Source of the DNA: Stutzerimonas zhaodongensis
GTDB lineage: Bacteria > Pseudomonadota > Gammaproteobacteria > Pseudomonadales > Pseudomonadaceae
Assembly (NCBI RefSeq): GCF_003696365.1
Contig: NZ_RFFM01000002.1
Coordinates: 558,001-622,000 of the forward strand
Direction of reading: 5' to 3'
Length of the DNA: 64,000 bases
Shown in pieces: positions 34,000-43,081 of the stretch. The translations under genes and the position numbers were made by a program. Numbering within the stretch: the first letter of the stretch is position 1; every line of letters begins with the position of its first letter. The notes beneath the pieces are model-generated. The model ran no database searches, was not told the DNA's origin, and saw only the letters and a list, made by a program, of their open reading frames with translations.

Positions 34000-34754
34000 T
34001 CGGCACGGACCTCCGTCTCTACCTGATCACCGGTCTTGCCGAAACGCCGCTGTCGCTTGGCGAAATCGGCGAGGGCGGTTCGCATGGCGTCGTGCTTGAA
34101 ATCCGGCCAGAACAGGTCGGAGAAATACAGCTCGGCATACGCAAGCTGCCAGAGCAGGAAATTACTGATTCGACGCTCGCCGCCGGTACGGATACAAAGA
34201 TCCGGCAACGGCATGTCACCCGTGGCGAGATATCCCTGGAAGAGTGCGGGAGTCACTTCGTCTGGGTTGAGGCGGCCCTCTTGCGCTTCCCGAGCCAGCC
34301 GCTGGGCAGCCTGTACGATGTCCCACTGCCCACCGTAATTGGCCGCTACCTGAAGCACGAAACGACCCGAACCAGCCGTCATTTCCTCAGCCTCGAGCAT
34401 TGCGATCTGCAGCTCCGGATGGAAGCGAGATCGATCGCCAATGATGCGCAGGCTGATGTCATTATCATTCAGCTTTCGCGCCTCACGCCGCAGCGCAGTC
34501 AGGAACAGCTCCATCAAGGCGCCGACTTCCTCTGCAGGCCGCTGCCAGTTTTCGCTGGAAAACGCGAACAGCGTCAGGACCTCGACACCGGCCTCAGCGC
34601 ACACCTCGATTACGGCTCGTACCGCGTCGACGCCTGCCTTGTGACCGGCCACACCGGGCAGGAGGCGCCGCTTAGCCCAGCGATTGTTGCCATCCATGAT
34701 GACTGCGACATGACGGGGTACATTCCGCCCGGCAATCTGCCTGACCTTTTCCAT
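33993..34754 (-). CDS. uppS: Undecaprenyl diphosphate synthase
   Basis: Cis-prenyltransferase that extends farnesyl diphosphate with eight isopentenyl units to the C55 lipid carrier used for peptidoglycan and LPS. The 253-residue protein has the catalytic motif HVAVIMDGNNRWAKRR (about 15-30, with the Asp that holds magnesium), the segment TLFAFSSENWQRP, and the C-terminal signature LCIRTGGERRISNFLLWQLAYAELYF (given in part). It links the MEP genes nearby (dxr, ispD, ispF) to envelope synthesis. A 157-bp hairpin-rich spacer separates it from frr. Confidence 0.98.
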   Translation of the reverse strand: MEKVRQIAGRNVPRHVAVIMDGNNRWAKRRLLPGVAGHKAGVDAVRAVIEVCAEAGVEVLTLFAFSSENWQRPAEEVGALMELFLTALRREARKLNDNDISLRIIGDRSRFHPELQIAMLEAEEMTAGSGRFVLQVAANYGGQWDIVQAAQRLAREAQEGRLNPDEVTPALFQGYLATGDMPLPDLCIRTGGERRISNFLLWQLAYAELYFSDLFWPDFKHDAMRTALADFAKRQRRFGKTGDQVETEVRAEC

Positions 34755-34794
34755 GAAACGACTCTACCTGCGCTCAATCACGCTGCGAACAATA

Positions 34795-34904
34795 GGAGAA
34801 ATCGCCAGAGGCGATCTCCGGGGATACGGCTGGTTAGCCCCTCGCGCCTCCACCCTTTGGGAGAGGCGCGCTCCGACGTGAGCAGTACGGACGAAGTCCG
34901 GTAC
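34795..34904. repeat. Three consecutive hairpins in the frr-uppS spacer
   Basis: Within 110 bp there are three inverted repeats: GGAG..ATCGCC with GGCGATCTCC (34795-34819), CGCGCCTC (34843-34850) with GAGGCGCG (34863-34870), and GTACGGAC with GTCCGGTAC (34885-34904). The middle stem is eight perfect base pairs. None is followed by a T run on the minus strand, so they do not look like ordinary terminators. They may slow or modulate read-through from frr to uppS. Confidence 0.5.
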
Positions 34905-34911
34905 AGCAACA

Positions 34912-35469
34912 TCAAACGGCCATCAGGTCGTTTTCCTTGCCTTCAAGCGCCTTGTCGATCTCAGCAACATACTTGTCGGTCAGCTTTTGAACGTCGTCCT
35001 GGGCGCGACGTTCCTCGTCTTCGCTGATTTCCTTTTCCTTCACCAGGTCTTTGAACTGTGCAATGGCATCGCGACGGATGTTACGCACCGCGACACGAGC
35101 GTTTTCGGCTTCTGAGCGAGCCTGCTTGGTATAGCCCTTACGGGTTTCCTCGGTGAGCGCAGGCATCGGCACACGAATGGTTGTGCCAGCAGTCGCAGGA
35201 TTCAATCCAAGGTCGGAGGTCATGATGGCCTTCTCAACCGCCTGGATCATGCCCCGGTCGAACACGGTCAGGGCCAAGGTACGCGAATCTTCGGCAACTA
35301 CGTTGGCAATCTGACGCAGCGGAGTATCACTACCGTAGTAGGAGACCATCACGCTATCCAGGATGCTCGGATGCGCGCGGCCGGTGCGGATCTTGGCGAA
35401 TGCATGGCTAAGCGACTCCAGCGTCTTCTTCATGCGCTCCTGCGCATCTTGCTTGATCTCGTTGATCAT
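34912..35469 (-). CDS. frr: Ribosome recycling factor
   Basis: Releases ribosomes from mRNA after termination, with EF-G. The 185-residue protein has the typical three-helix and beta/alpha layout: starting [20 protein letters not shown], then [23 protein letters not shown] (in part), [23 protein letters not shown] and VRNIRRDAI. The start overlaps the pyrH stop by four bases (ATGA). The rpsB-tsf-pyrH-frr-uppS-cdsA order is among the most conserved in bacteria. Confidence 0.99.
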   Translation of the reverse strand: MINEIKQDAQERMKKTLESLSHAFAKIRTGRAHPSILDSVMVSYYGSDTPLRQIANVVAEDSRTLALTVFDRGMIQAVEKAIMTSDLGLNPATAGTTIRVPMPALTEETRKGYTKQARSEAENARVAVRNIRRDAIAQFKDLVKEKEISEDEERRAQDDVQKLTDKYVAEIDKALEGKENDLMAV

Positions 35470-36209
35470 TGTTTCTGCTCCTCGATCAGTGTTCCTTCAG
35501 CGCCGCCAAGCACGATATTGAGCAAAGCGCCGGGCTTGTTCATGTTGAACACCCGCAGCGGCATGTTGTGGTCGCGGCACAGGCAAATCGCGGTCAAATC
35601 CATGACGCCGAGCTTGCGATCAAGCACGTCATCATAGGTCAGTTGCTCGAATTTTTCGGCGTTGGGATCCTTGAAAGGATCAGCCGTATATACGCCGTCC
35701 ACCTTGGTGGCCTTGAGCACGACATCGGCATGGATTTCAATGGCGCGCAAGCACGCAGCTGAATCAGTCGTGAAGAACGGGTTGCCGGTACCGGCCGAGA
35801 AGATCACCACTTCGCCCGTTTTGAGGTGCCGCATCGCCTTGCGACGATCGTAGTGGTCGGTTACGCCAACCATTGAGATCGCCGACATTACCAGCGCCGG
35901 GATATTGGACCGCTCGAGAGCGTCACGCATGGCCAGTGAATTCATGACCGTCGCCAGCATACCCATATGGTCGCCCGTGACCCGGTCCATGCCGGCCGCA
36001 GACAGCGCTGCACCCCGAAACAGATTACCGCCGCCGATGACCAGGCCAACTTCTACACCTATCCCTACCAGCTGGCCAACTTCCAGGGCCATGCGATCAA
36101 GCACTTTGGGATCGATGCCGAAGTCTTCCGACCCCATCAGGGCTTCGCCACTTAATTTGAGCAGAATGCGTTTATAGCGAGGATTGCGTGCACTCATCTG
36201 CTGAGCCAT
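35466..36209 (-). CDS. pyrH: Uridylate kinase
   Basis: Phosphorylates UMP to UDP with ATP; feedback-regulated by UTP and GTP. The 247-residue amino-acid-kinase-fold protein has [41 protein letters not shown], and [16 protein letters not shown]. The start [14 protein letters not shown] at 36209 gives the usual pseudomonad N terminus. It is 196 bp from tsf, so a separate promoter is possible, and it is translationally coupled to frr. Confidence 0.98.
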   Translation of the reverse strand: MAQQMSARNPRYKRILLKLSGEALMGSEDFGIDPKVLDRMALEVGQLVGIGVEVGLVIGGGNLFRGAALSAAGMDRVTGDHMGMLATVMNSLAMRDALERSNIPALVMSAISMVGVTDHYDRRKAMRHLKTGEVVIFSAGTGNPFFTTDSAACLRAIEIHADVVLKATKVDGVYTADPFKDPNAEKFEQLTYDDVLDRKLGVMDLTAICLCRDHNMPLRVFNMNKPGALLNIVLGGAEGTLIEEQKQ

Positions 36210-36278
36210 TGGCGTTGTCTCTCCTGCGGCGTTGGTATGACTGAGCTGGCTTTTGCTGCCAGAAAAATATCTGCGCTA

Positions 36279-36292
36279 TGACAGCGCTGTCA
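36279..36292. promoter_or_regulatory. 14-bp perfect palindrome upstream of pyrH
   Basis: TGACAGCGCTGTCA is a perfect dyad 70 bp before the pyrH start. On the minus strand it overlaps a possible promoter, TTGTGA with an 18-bp spacer to GATATT. A regulator site is plausible; none is known to me for this gene. Confidence 0.4.
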
Positions 36293-36353
36293 CAAGTTGG
36301 TGCCAGGCGATGACTATAGCGTGGCAAAAAACTTTTCCACCCCCCAGTCCGAC

Positions 36354-36386
36354 AAAGAGGCCGCACGCGTGAGCGGGCAGCCTCTT
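36354..36386 (-). terminator. Weak hairpin after tsf
   Basis: AAGAGGC and GCCTCTT form an imperfect stem with a GC-rich inner part; on the minus strand only three T residues follow. It may be an attenuator between tsf and pyrH. Confidence 0.4.
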
Positions 36387-36405
36387 CGAGGACAGCAGAG
36401 CAGTC

Positions 36406-37275
36406 TTACTGCTTGGTAGCAGCGACCTGAGCGGCAACTTCGGCAGCGAAGTCGACCTCAGCGCGCTCGATGCCTTCGCCTACTTCGTAACGAACGAAGG
36501 AAACGATCTCGGCACCGGCTTTCTTAGCTAGGTCGCCAACTTTGACATCGGGATCCTTGACGAAGGCCTGCTCGACCAGGCTGGCTTCAGCAAGGAACTT
36601 GCTGATGCGACCCGCGACCATTTTCTCGACGATTTCCGCAGGCTTGCCCTTGATCTTGTCTTCGTTCAACGCCAGGAAAATCTCCTTTTCCTTGGCAACT
36701 GCTTCTTCAGAAACCTGCGACGGGTCCAGGAACTGAGGGTTGCTTGCAGCAACGTGCATGGCAATTTCCTTGGCCAGCTCGACACTGCCGCCCTTCAATG
36801 CAACCAATACACCGATACGGTGACCGTGCAGGTAGGATCCGACCAGATCAGCTTCAACAGTAGTCAAACGACGAATATTGACGTTCTCGCCGCACTTGGC
36901 GACCAGCGCTTCGCGATCTGTTTCCTGAGCGGCAATCAGCGGAGCTGCGTCAGTCATCTTCTCGGCGAATGCCTTCTCGACACTGCTGTTGACGAAATTC
37001 TTGAAGTCGTCCTGCAGCGCCAGGAAGTCGGTCTGCGAGTTGACTTCGATAATCACGGCGCGCTTGTTGTCGTCAGCCACTTTGACGGCGATCGAGCCTT
37101 CAGCAGCGATGTTGCCAGCCTTCTTGGCTGCCTTGATGGCACCCGCAGCACGCATATCGTCAATGGCTTTTTCGATATCGCCACCAGCAGCGGTAAGCGC
37201 CTTTTTGCAATCCATCATGCCTTGGCCGGTCCGCTCGCGCAGTTCTTTAACCAGGGCTGCAGTGATCTCTGCCAT
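36406..37275 (-). CDS. tsf: Translation elongation factor Ts
   Basis: Nucleotide exchange factor for EF-Tu. The 289-residue protein has the N-terminal UBA-like domain and signature LVKELRERTGQGMMDCKKAL, the core VIIEVNSQTDFLALQDDFKNF (in part, with the TDF motif that contacts EF-Tu), and the C-terminal domain with FVRYEVGEGIER. The length is typical. It follows rpsB by 126 bp; a terminator-like hairpin in that gap could set the S2 to EF-Ts ratio. Confidence 0.99.
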   Translation of the reverse strand: MAEITAALVKELRERTGQGMMDCKKALTAAGGDIEKAIDDMRAAGAIKAAKKAGNIAAEGSIAVKVADDNKRAVIIEVNSQTDFLALQDDFKNFVNSSVEKAFAEKMTDAAPLIAAQETDREALVAKCGENVNIRRLTTVEADLVGSYLHGHRIGVLVALKGGSVELAKEIAMHVAASNPQFLDPSQVSEEAVAKEKEIFLALNEDKIKGKPAEIVEKMVAGRISKFLAEASLVEQAFVKDPDVKVGDLAKKAGAEIVSFVRYEVGEGIERAEVDFAAEVAAQVAATKQ

Positions 37276-37343
37276 GTTCGCAAATCCTCTCGATTCGATT
37301 TTCGATCATCGCCCATCATTCGGACGATCAATTCGGAAGTGGC

Positions 37344-37367
37344 AAAAAGGGGGCATAGCCCCCTTTC
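37344..37367 (-). terminator. Terminator or attenuator between rpsB and tsf
   Basis: On the minus strand AAAGGGGGC and GCCCCCTTT pair around a three-base loop, followed by a T-rich tail. It lies 35 bp after the rpsB stop. Partial read-through would allow tsf expression, as in other bacteria with a hairpin here. Confidence 0.75.
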
Positions 37368-37401
37368 TGTTCAACGGGTATCAGCTAGGCGACAAATGTG
37401 C

Positions 37402-38142
37402 TCAGCCTTGAGCAGCCTCAGCAGGCGCTTCTTCAACGAACTCGTCAGCACCGCCAGCGTTGTTCTGACGACCACGCAGTACTGCGTCTGCCATGGCACC
37501 CAGATAGAGTTGCACGGCGCGGATGGCATCATCATTACCAGGAATGATGTAATCGACGCCTTCCGGGCTGCTGTTGGTATCAACGATGCCGATCACCGGA
37601 ATGCCCAGCTTGTTGGCTTCGGAGATAGCAATGCGCTCGTGATCGACGTCTACAACGAACATTGCGTCCGGCAGGCCACCCATGTCCTTGATACCACCCA
37701 GGCTGCGATCCAGTTTTTCCAGATCACGGGTACGCATCAGGGCTTCTTTCTTGGTCAGCTTCTCGAAAGTACCATCCTGAGCTTGGGTTTCCAGCTCACG
37801 CAGACGCTTGATCGAGGCGCGAATGGTTTTATAGTTGGTCAGCATGCCGCCCAACCAGCGATGATCGACATACGGCGAACCGCAACGAGCGGCCTCTTCG
37901 CGAACGATCTTGCCAGCGGAACGCTTGGTACCTACGAACAGAATCTTGTTCTTGCCCGCAGCCAGCTTTTCAACGAAACGCAGCGCGTCGTTGAACATCG
38001 GCATGGTTTTTTCGAGGTTGATGATGTGAATCTTGTTACGCGCGCCAAAGATGTATTTATCCATCTTCGGGTTCCAGTAACGGGTCTGGTGGCCGAAGTG
38101 CACACCGGCCTTCAGCATATCGCGCATGGTGACTTGAGACAT
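37402..38142 (-). CDS. rpsB: 30S ribosomal protein S2
   Basis: Small-subunit protein needed for S1 binding and translation initiation. The 246-residue protein starts [25 protein letters not shown] and contains [32 protein letters not shown] and [19 protein letters not shown], with a Glu/Ala-rich C-terminal tail. Typical family length. It is the first gene of the long minus-strand run, and is divergent from map across a 291-bp control region. Confidence 0.99.
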   Translation of the reverse strand: MSQVTMRDMLKAGVHFGHQTRYWNPKMDKYIFGARNKIHIINLEKTMPMFNDALRFVEKLAAGKNKILFVGTKRSAGKIVREEAARCGSPYVDHRWLGGMLTNYKTIRASIKRLRELETQAQDGTFEKLTKKEALMRTRDLEKLDRSLGGIKDMGGLPDAMFVVDVDHERIAISEANKLGIPVIGIVDTNSSPEGVDYIIPGNDDAIRAVQLYLGAMADAVLRGRQNNAGGADEFVEEAPAEAAQG

Positions 38143-38433
38143 GAGACTTCCTCAGATAAGTCGGGTTAGGCCTCCACGCGTCCCGATATCCAACTCTTGC
38201 GAGCACCCAGGATACCGTGTCGACACGTGTGTGGGGTCAGGCTCGGCAAGTAGTCCCGCAGAGCGGCGCGTTTTATAGCACAAAGAAGTGGCAGAGGCTA
38301 GCGCGGCGGCGCGTCTCCCCACCTATGGCTCAGCAACCGGAACGCCAGCCCTGCCTGCAGTCACTCGGTGCTTTGGTTTATCATTTGCGCCTTTAACATT
38401 TCCGCCTGCGCTAGCCGGCGCCAAGAGGGTTGC
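38143..38433. promoter_or_regulatory. Divergent rpsB/map control region
   Basis: This 291-bp gap, the longest in the window, holds no gene I can support. On the minus strand TATAAA followed by a GC-rich stretch (near 38262-38275) looks like a growth-rate-controlled promoter -10 for rpsB. A leader of roughly 110 bases would remain, long enough for S2 autoregulation as in E. coli. No clear -35 was found. On the plus strand TTGGTT and TTAACA (near 38372-38397) might serve map. All assignments are tentative. Confidence 0.4.
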
Positions 38434-39216
38434 ATGACAGTCTCCATCAAGACGCATGAAGATATCGAAAAGATGCGCGTTGCCGGCCGCCTAGCCGCCG
38501 AAGTGCTCGAAATGATCGGCGAGCACATCAAGCCGGGTGTCACCACCGAAGAGCTGGACCGCATCTGTCATGACCACATCGTCAATGTACAGCAGGCCAT
38601 ACCCGCCCCCCTTAATTACAAGGGCTATCCGAAGTCCATTTGCACGTCGATCAATCATGTCGTCTGTCACGGCATTCCGAACGACAAGCCACTGAAGGAT
38701 GGCGACATCCTCAATATCGACATAACCGTCATCAAGGATGGCTACCACGGTGATACCAGCAAGATGTTCTTGGTTGGCAAGGCGCCTGAATGGGCCGAGC
38801 GTCTCTGCAAGGTAACGCAGGAGTGCCTATATAAAGGTATTGAAATGGTTCGCCCCGGCGCCCGCCTTGGCGATATCGGCGAAGTGATCCAGAAGCATGC
38901 CGAGAAGAACGGCTTCTCGGTTGTCCGCGAATATTGCGGGCATGGCATCGGCAAGGTCTTCCACGAAGAGCCACAGGTGCTTCATTACGGCAAAGCCGGA
39001 ACGGGGCTGGAATTGAAAGAAGGCATGACGTTCACCATCGAGCCGATGATCAATCAGGGCCGATCGGAAACACGCCTGCTGGGTGACGGCTGGACAGCGA
39101 TCACCAAGGATCGCAAGCTGTCTGCTCAGTGGGAACATACGCTTGTGGTCACCGCTGACGGCTACGAAATCTTCACCCTGCGCAGCGATGACACCATACC
39201 CCGCACCTCGCCCTAA
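38434..39216 (+). CDS. map: Methionine aminopeptidase type I
   Basis: Removes the N-terminal Met from new proteins. The 260-residue pita-bread-fold enzyme has all five metal ligands of the family: two Asp in ILNIDITVIKDGYHGDTSKMF (in part), His in EYCGHGIGKVFHEEP, Glu in TFTIEPMINQG and Glu in SAQWEHTLVV. The start MTVSIKTHEDIEKMR at 38434 has GAGG seven bases upstream; a 22-residue longer reading lacks support. It is co-oriented with glnD, 29 bp downstream. Confidence 0.98.
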   Translation: MTVSIKTHEDIEKMRVAGRLAAEVLEMIGEHIKPGVTTEELDRICHDHIVNVQQAIPAPLNYKGYPKSICTSINHVVCHGIPNDKPLKDGDILNIDITVIKDGYHGDTSKMFLVGKAPEWAERLCKVTQECLYKGIEMVRPGARLGDIGEVIQKHAEKNGFSVVREYCGHGIGKVFHEEPQVLHYGKAGTGLELKEGMTFTIEPMINQGRSETRLLGDGWTAITKDRKLSAQWEHTLVVTADGYEIFTLRSDDTIPRTSP

Positions 39217-39245
39217 TTTTTTCGATGTTCTGATGGAGGGCCGGC

Positions 39246-41948
39246 ATGCCTCAGCTTGATTCCGAACTGTTCGATCGCAGCCAGTTTCAGGCTGAGCTGG
39301 CACTCAAGGCCAGCCCCATTGCCGCCTTCAAGAAGGTCATCCGCAATGCGCGGGAGGTGCTCGACGCACGTTTCCTGGCGGGTGAGGATATACGCAGGCT
39401 CATCGAAGGCCGCGCCTGGTTCGTTGACCAGATCCTTCGCGCCGCCTGGGGGCGTTTCGACTGGAATAGCGAAGCCGAGATCGCCCTGGTGGCAGTTGGT
39501 GGATATGGCCGAGGCGAGCTCCACCCCTACTCCGATATCGATCTGCTGATCCTGCTCGATAATAATGATCAGGAGATTTTTCGCGACGCCATCGAAGGCT
39601 TTCTGACCCTGCTTTGGGACATCGGCCTTGAAGTCGGGCAAAGCGTTCGCTCGGTCCAGGAGTGTGCTGAGGAGGCTCGGGCAGACCTGACCATCATCAC
39701 GAACATGATGGAGAGCCGGACGATCGCGGGCCCCGAGCGCCTTCGCCAGAACATGCTCAAGGTCACCAGCCCCTCGGAAATGTGGCCAAGCAAGGAGTTC
39801 TTCCTGGCCAAGCGTAACGAGCAAGCGGCTCGCCATGCCAAATACAACAACACCGAGTACAACCTGGAGCCCAACGTCAAAGGTTCGCCTGGGGGGCTGC
39901 GCGACATCCAGACCATTCTATGGATCGCACGGCGACAATTTGGCAGCCTGAACCTCAGCGCGATCGTCGACCAGGGGTTTCTCACCGAGGGCGAATACTC
40001 CTTGTTGGTGGCTGGCCAGGAATTCATCTGGCGCGTCCGTTACGGCCTGCACATGCTGGCGGGCAGAGCCGAGGACCGACTCCTTTTCGATCACCAGCGC
40101 AGCCTCGCAGCGCTGCTCGGATATGAAGACAGTGATGCGAAGCTCGCGATCGAGCGCTTCATGCAGAAGTACTATCGGGTTGTCATGAGCATCTCGGAAC
40201 TCAGCGATCTCGTAGGTCAGCATTTTGCCGAGGTCATTCTCTGGGAAGGCGACAGTGGTGATGCGATACCGCTCAACAGCCGTTTCTTGGTGCGCGATGG
40301 CTACCTCGAAGTTCGCGATGACTCGGTTTTCAAACGCCGCCCGTTCGCAATTCTCGAAATCTTCGTTCTGCTTGCCCAGCACCCGGAAATTCAAGGCGTA
40401 CGGGCCGAGACCATTCGGCTTTTGCGCGACCACCGCCATCTGATCGATGATGATTTCCGCAGTGACATCCGCAACACCAGCCTGTTCATCGAGCTGTTCA
40501 AGTGCAAGGAAGGCATACATCGCAACCTGCGACGTATGAACCGCTACGGCATTCTTGGCCGGTATCTGCCTGAATTCGGTCATATTGTCGGCCAGATGCA
40601 GCACGACCTGTTCCACATCTACACCGTCGATGCCCATACCCTCAACGTCATCAAGTACCTGAGAAAGCTGAGCAAACCTGGCGTAGCGGAAAAATACCCA
40701 CTGGCAAGCAAATTGGTGGAGCGTCTGCCCAAGCCGGAACTCATCTACATCGCAGGCCTTTATCACGACATCGCCAAAGGCCGCGGTGGCGACCATTCAG
40801 AGCTTGGTGCGGTGGATGCCCAGACGTTCTGCCTGCGCCACAAGCTTCCTGCATGGGACACCCGCTTGGTGGTGTGGCTGGTGGAAAACCACCTTGTGAT
40901 GTCAACCACGGCGCAGCGCAAGGACCTGTCCGACCCCCAGGTAATCAACGATTTCGCTCAGCTGGTCGGCGATGAAACTCACCTGGACTATCTGTACGTG
41001 CTTACAGTTGCGGATATCAATGCAACCAACCCAACTCTTTGGAATTCCTGGCGCGCCAGCTTGCTGCGCCAGCTCTACACCGAAACCAAGCGCGCTCTGA
41101 AGCGCGGATTGGAAAACCCTTTAGGTCGTGAAGAACAGATCCGTCAGACGCAGCGCGCCGCATTGGACAATCTGGTACGCAATGGCACGGACCCAGACGA
41201 TGCTGAACAGCTATGGGCTCAACTGGGTGACGACTACTTCATGCGTCACAGCTCAACGGATGTCGCCTGGCATACAGAAGCTATCATCGAGCACCCCAGT
41301 GACGGCGGTCCGCTGGTATTGATCAAGGAGACCACTCAGAGGGAATTCGAGGGCGGTACGCAGATATTCATCTACGCACCGGACCAGCACGATTTCTTTG
41401 CGGTGACGGTGGCAGCAATGGATCAGCTGAACCTGAACATTCACGACGCGCGCATCATCACGTCAAGCAGCCAGTTCACCCTTGATACATACATCGTTCT
41501 GGACGCGGATGGGACCCCCATCGGCAACGACCCGGTGCGTACGGAGGAAATTCGTCAGGGCCTGATCAACGCGCTACGCAATCCGGATGATTACCTGACG
41601 ATTATTCAGAAGCGCGTGCCTCGCCAACTCAAGCATTTCGCATTCCCGCCGCAAGTCACCATCCATAACGATATGCAGCGACCACAGACGATCATCGAAG
41701 TCATCGCGCCAGACCGACCTGGGCTGCTGGCGCGTATCGGGCAGCTTTTTCTGGACTTCGATCTCTCGGTACAGAACGCGAAGATCGCCACGCTCGGAGA
41801 GCGGGTTGAAGACGTGTTCTTCGTGACCAACGCCGACAATGAACCGCTCTCGGATCCTCAGCTGTGCATTCGTTTGCAGCAGGCCATGATCAAACAGTTG
41901 TCGCAAGCCAACGAACACCAACCTTCGCCCAGCAGCATCGTAATCTGA
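39246..41948 (+). CDS. glnD: Bifunctional PII uridylyltransferase / uridylyl-removing enzyme
   Basis: Glutamine sensor that adds or removes UMP on PII proteins (GlnK/GlnB) and so controls nitrogen assimilation. The 900-residue protein has the nucleotidyltransferase motif [15 protein letters not shown] (residues 85-99), an HD phosphohydrolase domain with His507-Asp508 in [17 protein letters not shown], and two C-terminal ACT domains that bind glutamine (about 705-785 and 815-895). GGAGGG lies eight bases before the start. The map-glnD order is the usual one. Confidence 0.98.
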   Translation: MPQLDSELFDRSQFQAELALKASPIAAFKKVIRNAREVLDARFLAGEDIRRLIEGRAWFVDQILRAAWGRFDWNSEAEIALVAVGGYGRGELHPYSDIDLLILLDNNDQEIFRDAIEGFLTLLWDIGLEVGQSVRSVQECAEEARADLTIITNMMESRTIAGPERLRQNMLKVTSPSEMWPSKEFFLAKRNEQAARHAKYNNTEYNLEPNVKGSPGGLRDIQTILWIARRQFGSLNLSAIVDQGFLTEGEYSLLVAGQEFIWRVRYGLHMLAGRAEDRLLFDHQRSLAALLGYEDSDAKLAIERFMQKYYRVVMSISELSDLVGQHFAEVILWEGDSGDAIPLNSRFLVRDGYLEVRDDSVFKRRPFAILEIFVLLAQHPEIQGVRAETIRLLRDHRHLIDDDFRSDIRNTSLFIELFKCKEGIHRNLRRMNRYGILGRYLPEFGHIVGQMQHDLFHIYTVDAHTLNVIKYLRKLSKPGVAEKYPLASKLVERLPKPELIYIAGLYHDIAKGRGGDHSELGAVDAQTFCLRHKLPAWDTRLVVWLVENHLVMSTTAQRKDLSDPQVINDFAQLVGDETHLDYLYVLTVADINATNPTLWNSWRASLLRQLYTETKRALKRGLENPLGREEQIRQTQRAALDNLVRNGTDPDDAEQLWAQLGDDYFMRHSSTDVAWHTEAIIEHPSDGGPLVLIKETTQREFEGGTQIFIYAPDQHDFFAVTVAAMDQLNLNIHDARIITSSSQFTLDTYIVLDADGTPIGNDPVRTEEIRQGLINALRNPDDYLTIIQKRVPRQLKHFAFPPQVTIHNDMQRPQTIIEVIAPDRPGLLARIGQLFLDFDLSVQNAKIATLGERVEDVFFVTNADNEPLSDPQLCIRLQQAMIKQLSQANEHQPSPSSIVI

Positions 41949-41954
41949 GTAGCG

Positions 41955-41977
41955 GCGGCCGCACGCTGAACGGCCGC
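41955..41977. terminator. GC-rich hairpin between convergent glnD and mnhG
   Basis: GCGGCCG (41955-41961) pairs with CGGCCGC (41971-41977) around a nine-base loop. It lies between converging stop codons; no T run follows on either strand, so it is at best a weak bidirectional terminator. Confidence 0.45.
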
Positions 41978-41987
41978 GAGCGCCCAC

Positions 41988-42317
41988 TCAATCCCAGGGC
42001 TTGCCCCGAGTTCGGGCCGTGCAGGGCAATTTCTGCTGCATGGCTGCCTTGGCCAGGACATGAGCACTGACGGGCGCAGTCAGGAACAGGAACAGGGTGA
42101 TGAGCACCTCATGCAGGCTGAGGCCATCACCCCGGTGGCTAAAGAAGATTGCAGAGGCGATCACAATGCCCCCCACACCAAGGGTTGTCGCCTTGGTCGG
42201 GCCATGAAGCCGCGTAAAAAAATCAGGAAGGCGATACAGCCCTATCGCGCCCACCAACGCAAAAGCGCTTCCGATTATCAGGAATGCGCTTACTACTAGC
42301 TCTAACCAGAATGGCAT
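41988..42317 (-). CDS. mnhG: Cation/proton antiporter subunit G
   Basis: Small membrane subunit of the Mrp/Mnh/Sha antiporter (also called PhaG). The 109-residue protein has three membrane helices and the family motif GLYRLPDFFTRLHGPTKATTLG (in part). It ends in a charged cytosolic tail. It is the last gene of the operon, ten bases after mnhF. The subunit has no catalytic role of its own but is required for complex assembly in studied systems. Confidence 0.93.
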   Translation of the reverse strand: MPFWLELVVSAFLIIGSAFALVGAIGLYRLPDFFTRLHGPTKATTLGVGGIVIASAIFFSHRGDGLSLHEVLITLFLFLTAPVSAHVLAKAAMQQKLPCTARTRGKPWD

Positions 42318-42326
42318 GCTGAATCC

Positions 42327-42596
42327 TTAGTCGATGATATCGCCATGTAAAAGGTGCTTGGCCACCGCAACGGTACTGACAAAACCCATCACCGCGATAA
42401 GCAGAGCGGCCTCGAAGAACAAATCGGATGCCAGCCAGATACCGAACAACACGATCAGGGCCAGCGCGTTGATATAAAGCGTGTCGAGCGCCAAGACCCT
42501 GTCCGGCATATCAGGCCCCTGAACGAGCCGCACGACGTTCAGGATGGCGGCAATCCCTATTACCGCCATGCATACCGGTATCACGTACGTGAGCAT
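42327..42596 (-). CDS. mnhF: Cation/proton antiporter subunit F
   Basis: Membrane subunit of the antiporter complex. The 89-residue protein has three helices and the family motif RLVQGPDMPDRVLALDTL at about 23-40. It overlaps the end of mnhE by 16 bases, so translation is coupled. The family is also known as MrpF/PhaF; the F subunit has been linked to bile salt efflux in some species. Confidence 0.93.
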   Translation of the reverse strand: MLTYVIPVCMAVIGIAAILNVVRLVQGPDMPDRVLALDTLYINALALIVLFGIWLASDLFFEAALLIAVMGFVSTVAVAKHLLHGDIID

Positions 42597-43081
42597 TCGA
42601 AAATCTCCAGCAGCGGGGTTTCATAGCGGCTCTTCACCTCGGCAGCCAATGCATCCATGTCCGGCGCATCCAATGCATGAATCAGCAAGACCTTGTGATC
42701 GGCACGCAAGGAAGCCGATACCGTTCCGGGAGTCAACGAAATGATGGTCGTCAGCACGGTAAGAACGAAGGGGTCCTCTATCGCCATTGGCACCTCGATG
42801 AAGGCAGGCTGCAGACGATCACGCGGCCCTAGCACGAGCCTCGCCACGCTAACGTTGGCGACCGCTATGTCGTAGCAGACCTTCAGCGAAAATGCGCAGA
42901 GCTTCAGAGGGCTGCGGACCCTGGGGATGTCGACCAGAAACCCCCGAACCAATAGCGGAATAACCCAGCCCAGGAAGATGCCGAGCACCAAGTGCCCGAG
43001 GTTTAAGGTGTTGTTGAGCAACATCCATAGCGTCGCCAGCAGCACGGTCAGGGCGGGATTAGGCAGCAGGCGCGATCTCAT
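42581..43081 (-). CDS. mnhE: Cation/proton antiporter subunit E
   Basis: Membrane subunit of the antiporter. The 166-residue protein has two or three N-terminal helices (NPALTVLLATLWMLLNNTL) and the family motif TIISLTPGTVSASLRAD near residue 115-130, with a soluble C-terminal part. It overlaps mnhD by four bases (ATGA) and mnhF by 16. Family assignment rests on this motif and operon position. Confidence 0.93.
   Translation of the reverse strand: MRSRLLPNPALTVLLATLWMLLNNTLNLGHLVLGIFLGWVIPLLVRGFLVDIPRVRSPLKLCAFSLKVCYDIAVANVSVARLVLGPRDRLQPAFIEVPMAIEDPFVLTVLTTIISLTPGTVSASLRADHKVLLIHALDAPDMDALAAEVKSRYETPLLEIFECSRT

Noticed and set aside
36754..38169. A 471-codon open frame on the plus strand across tsf and rpsB
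   Set aside because: It lies opposite two certain genes and has no ribosome-binding site or family motif. Long antisense frames are common in GC-rich DNA with strong codon bias.
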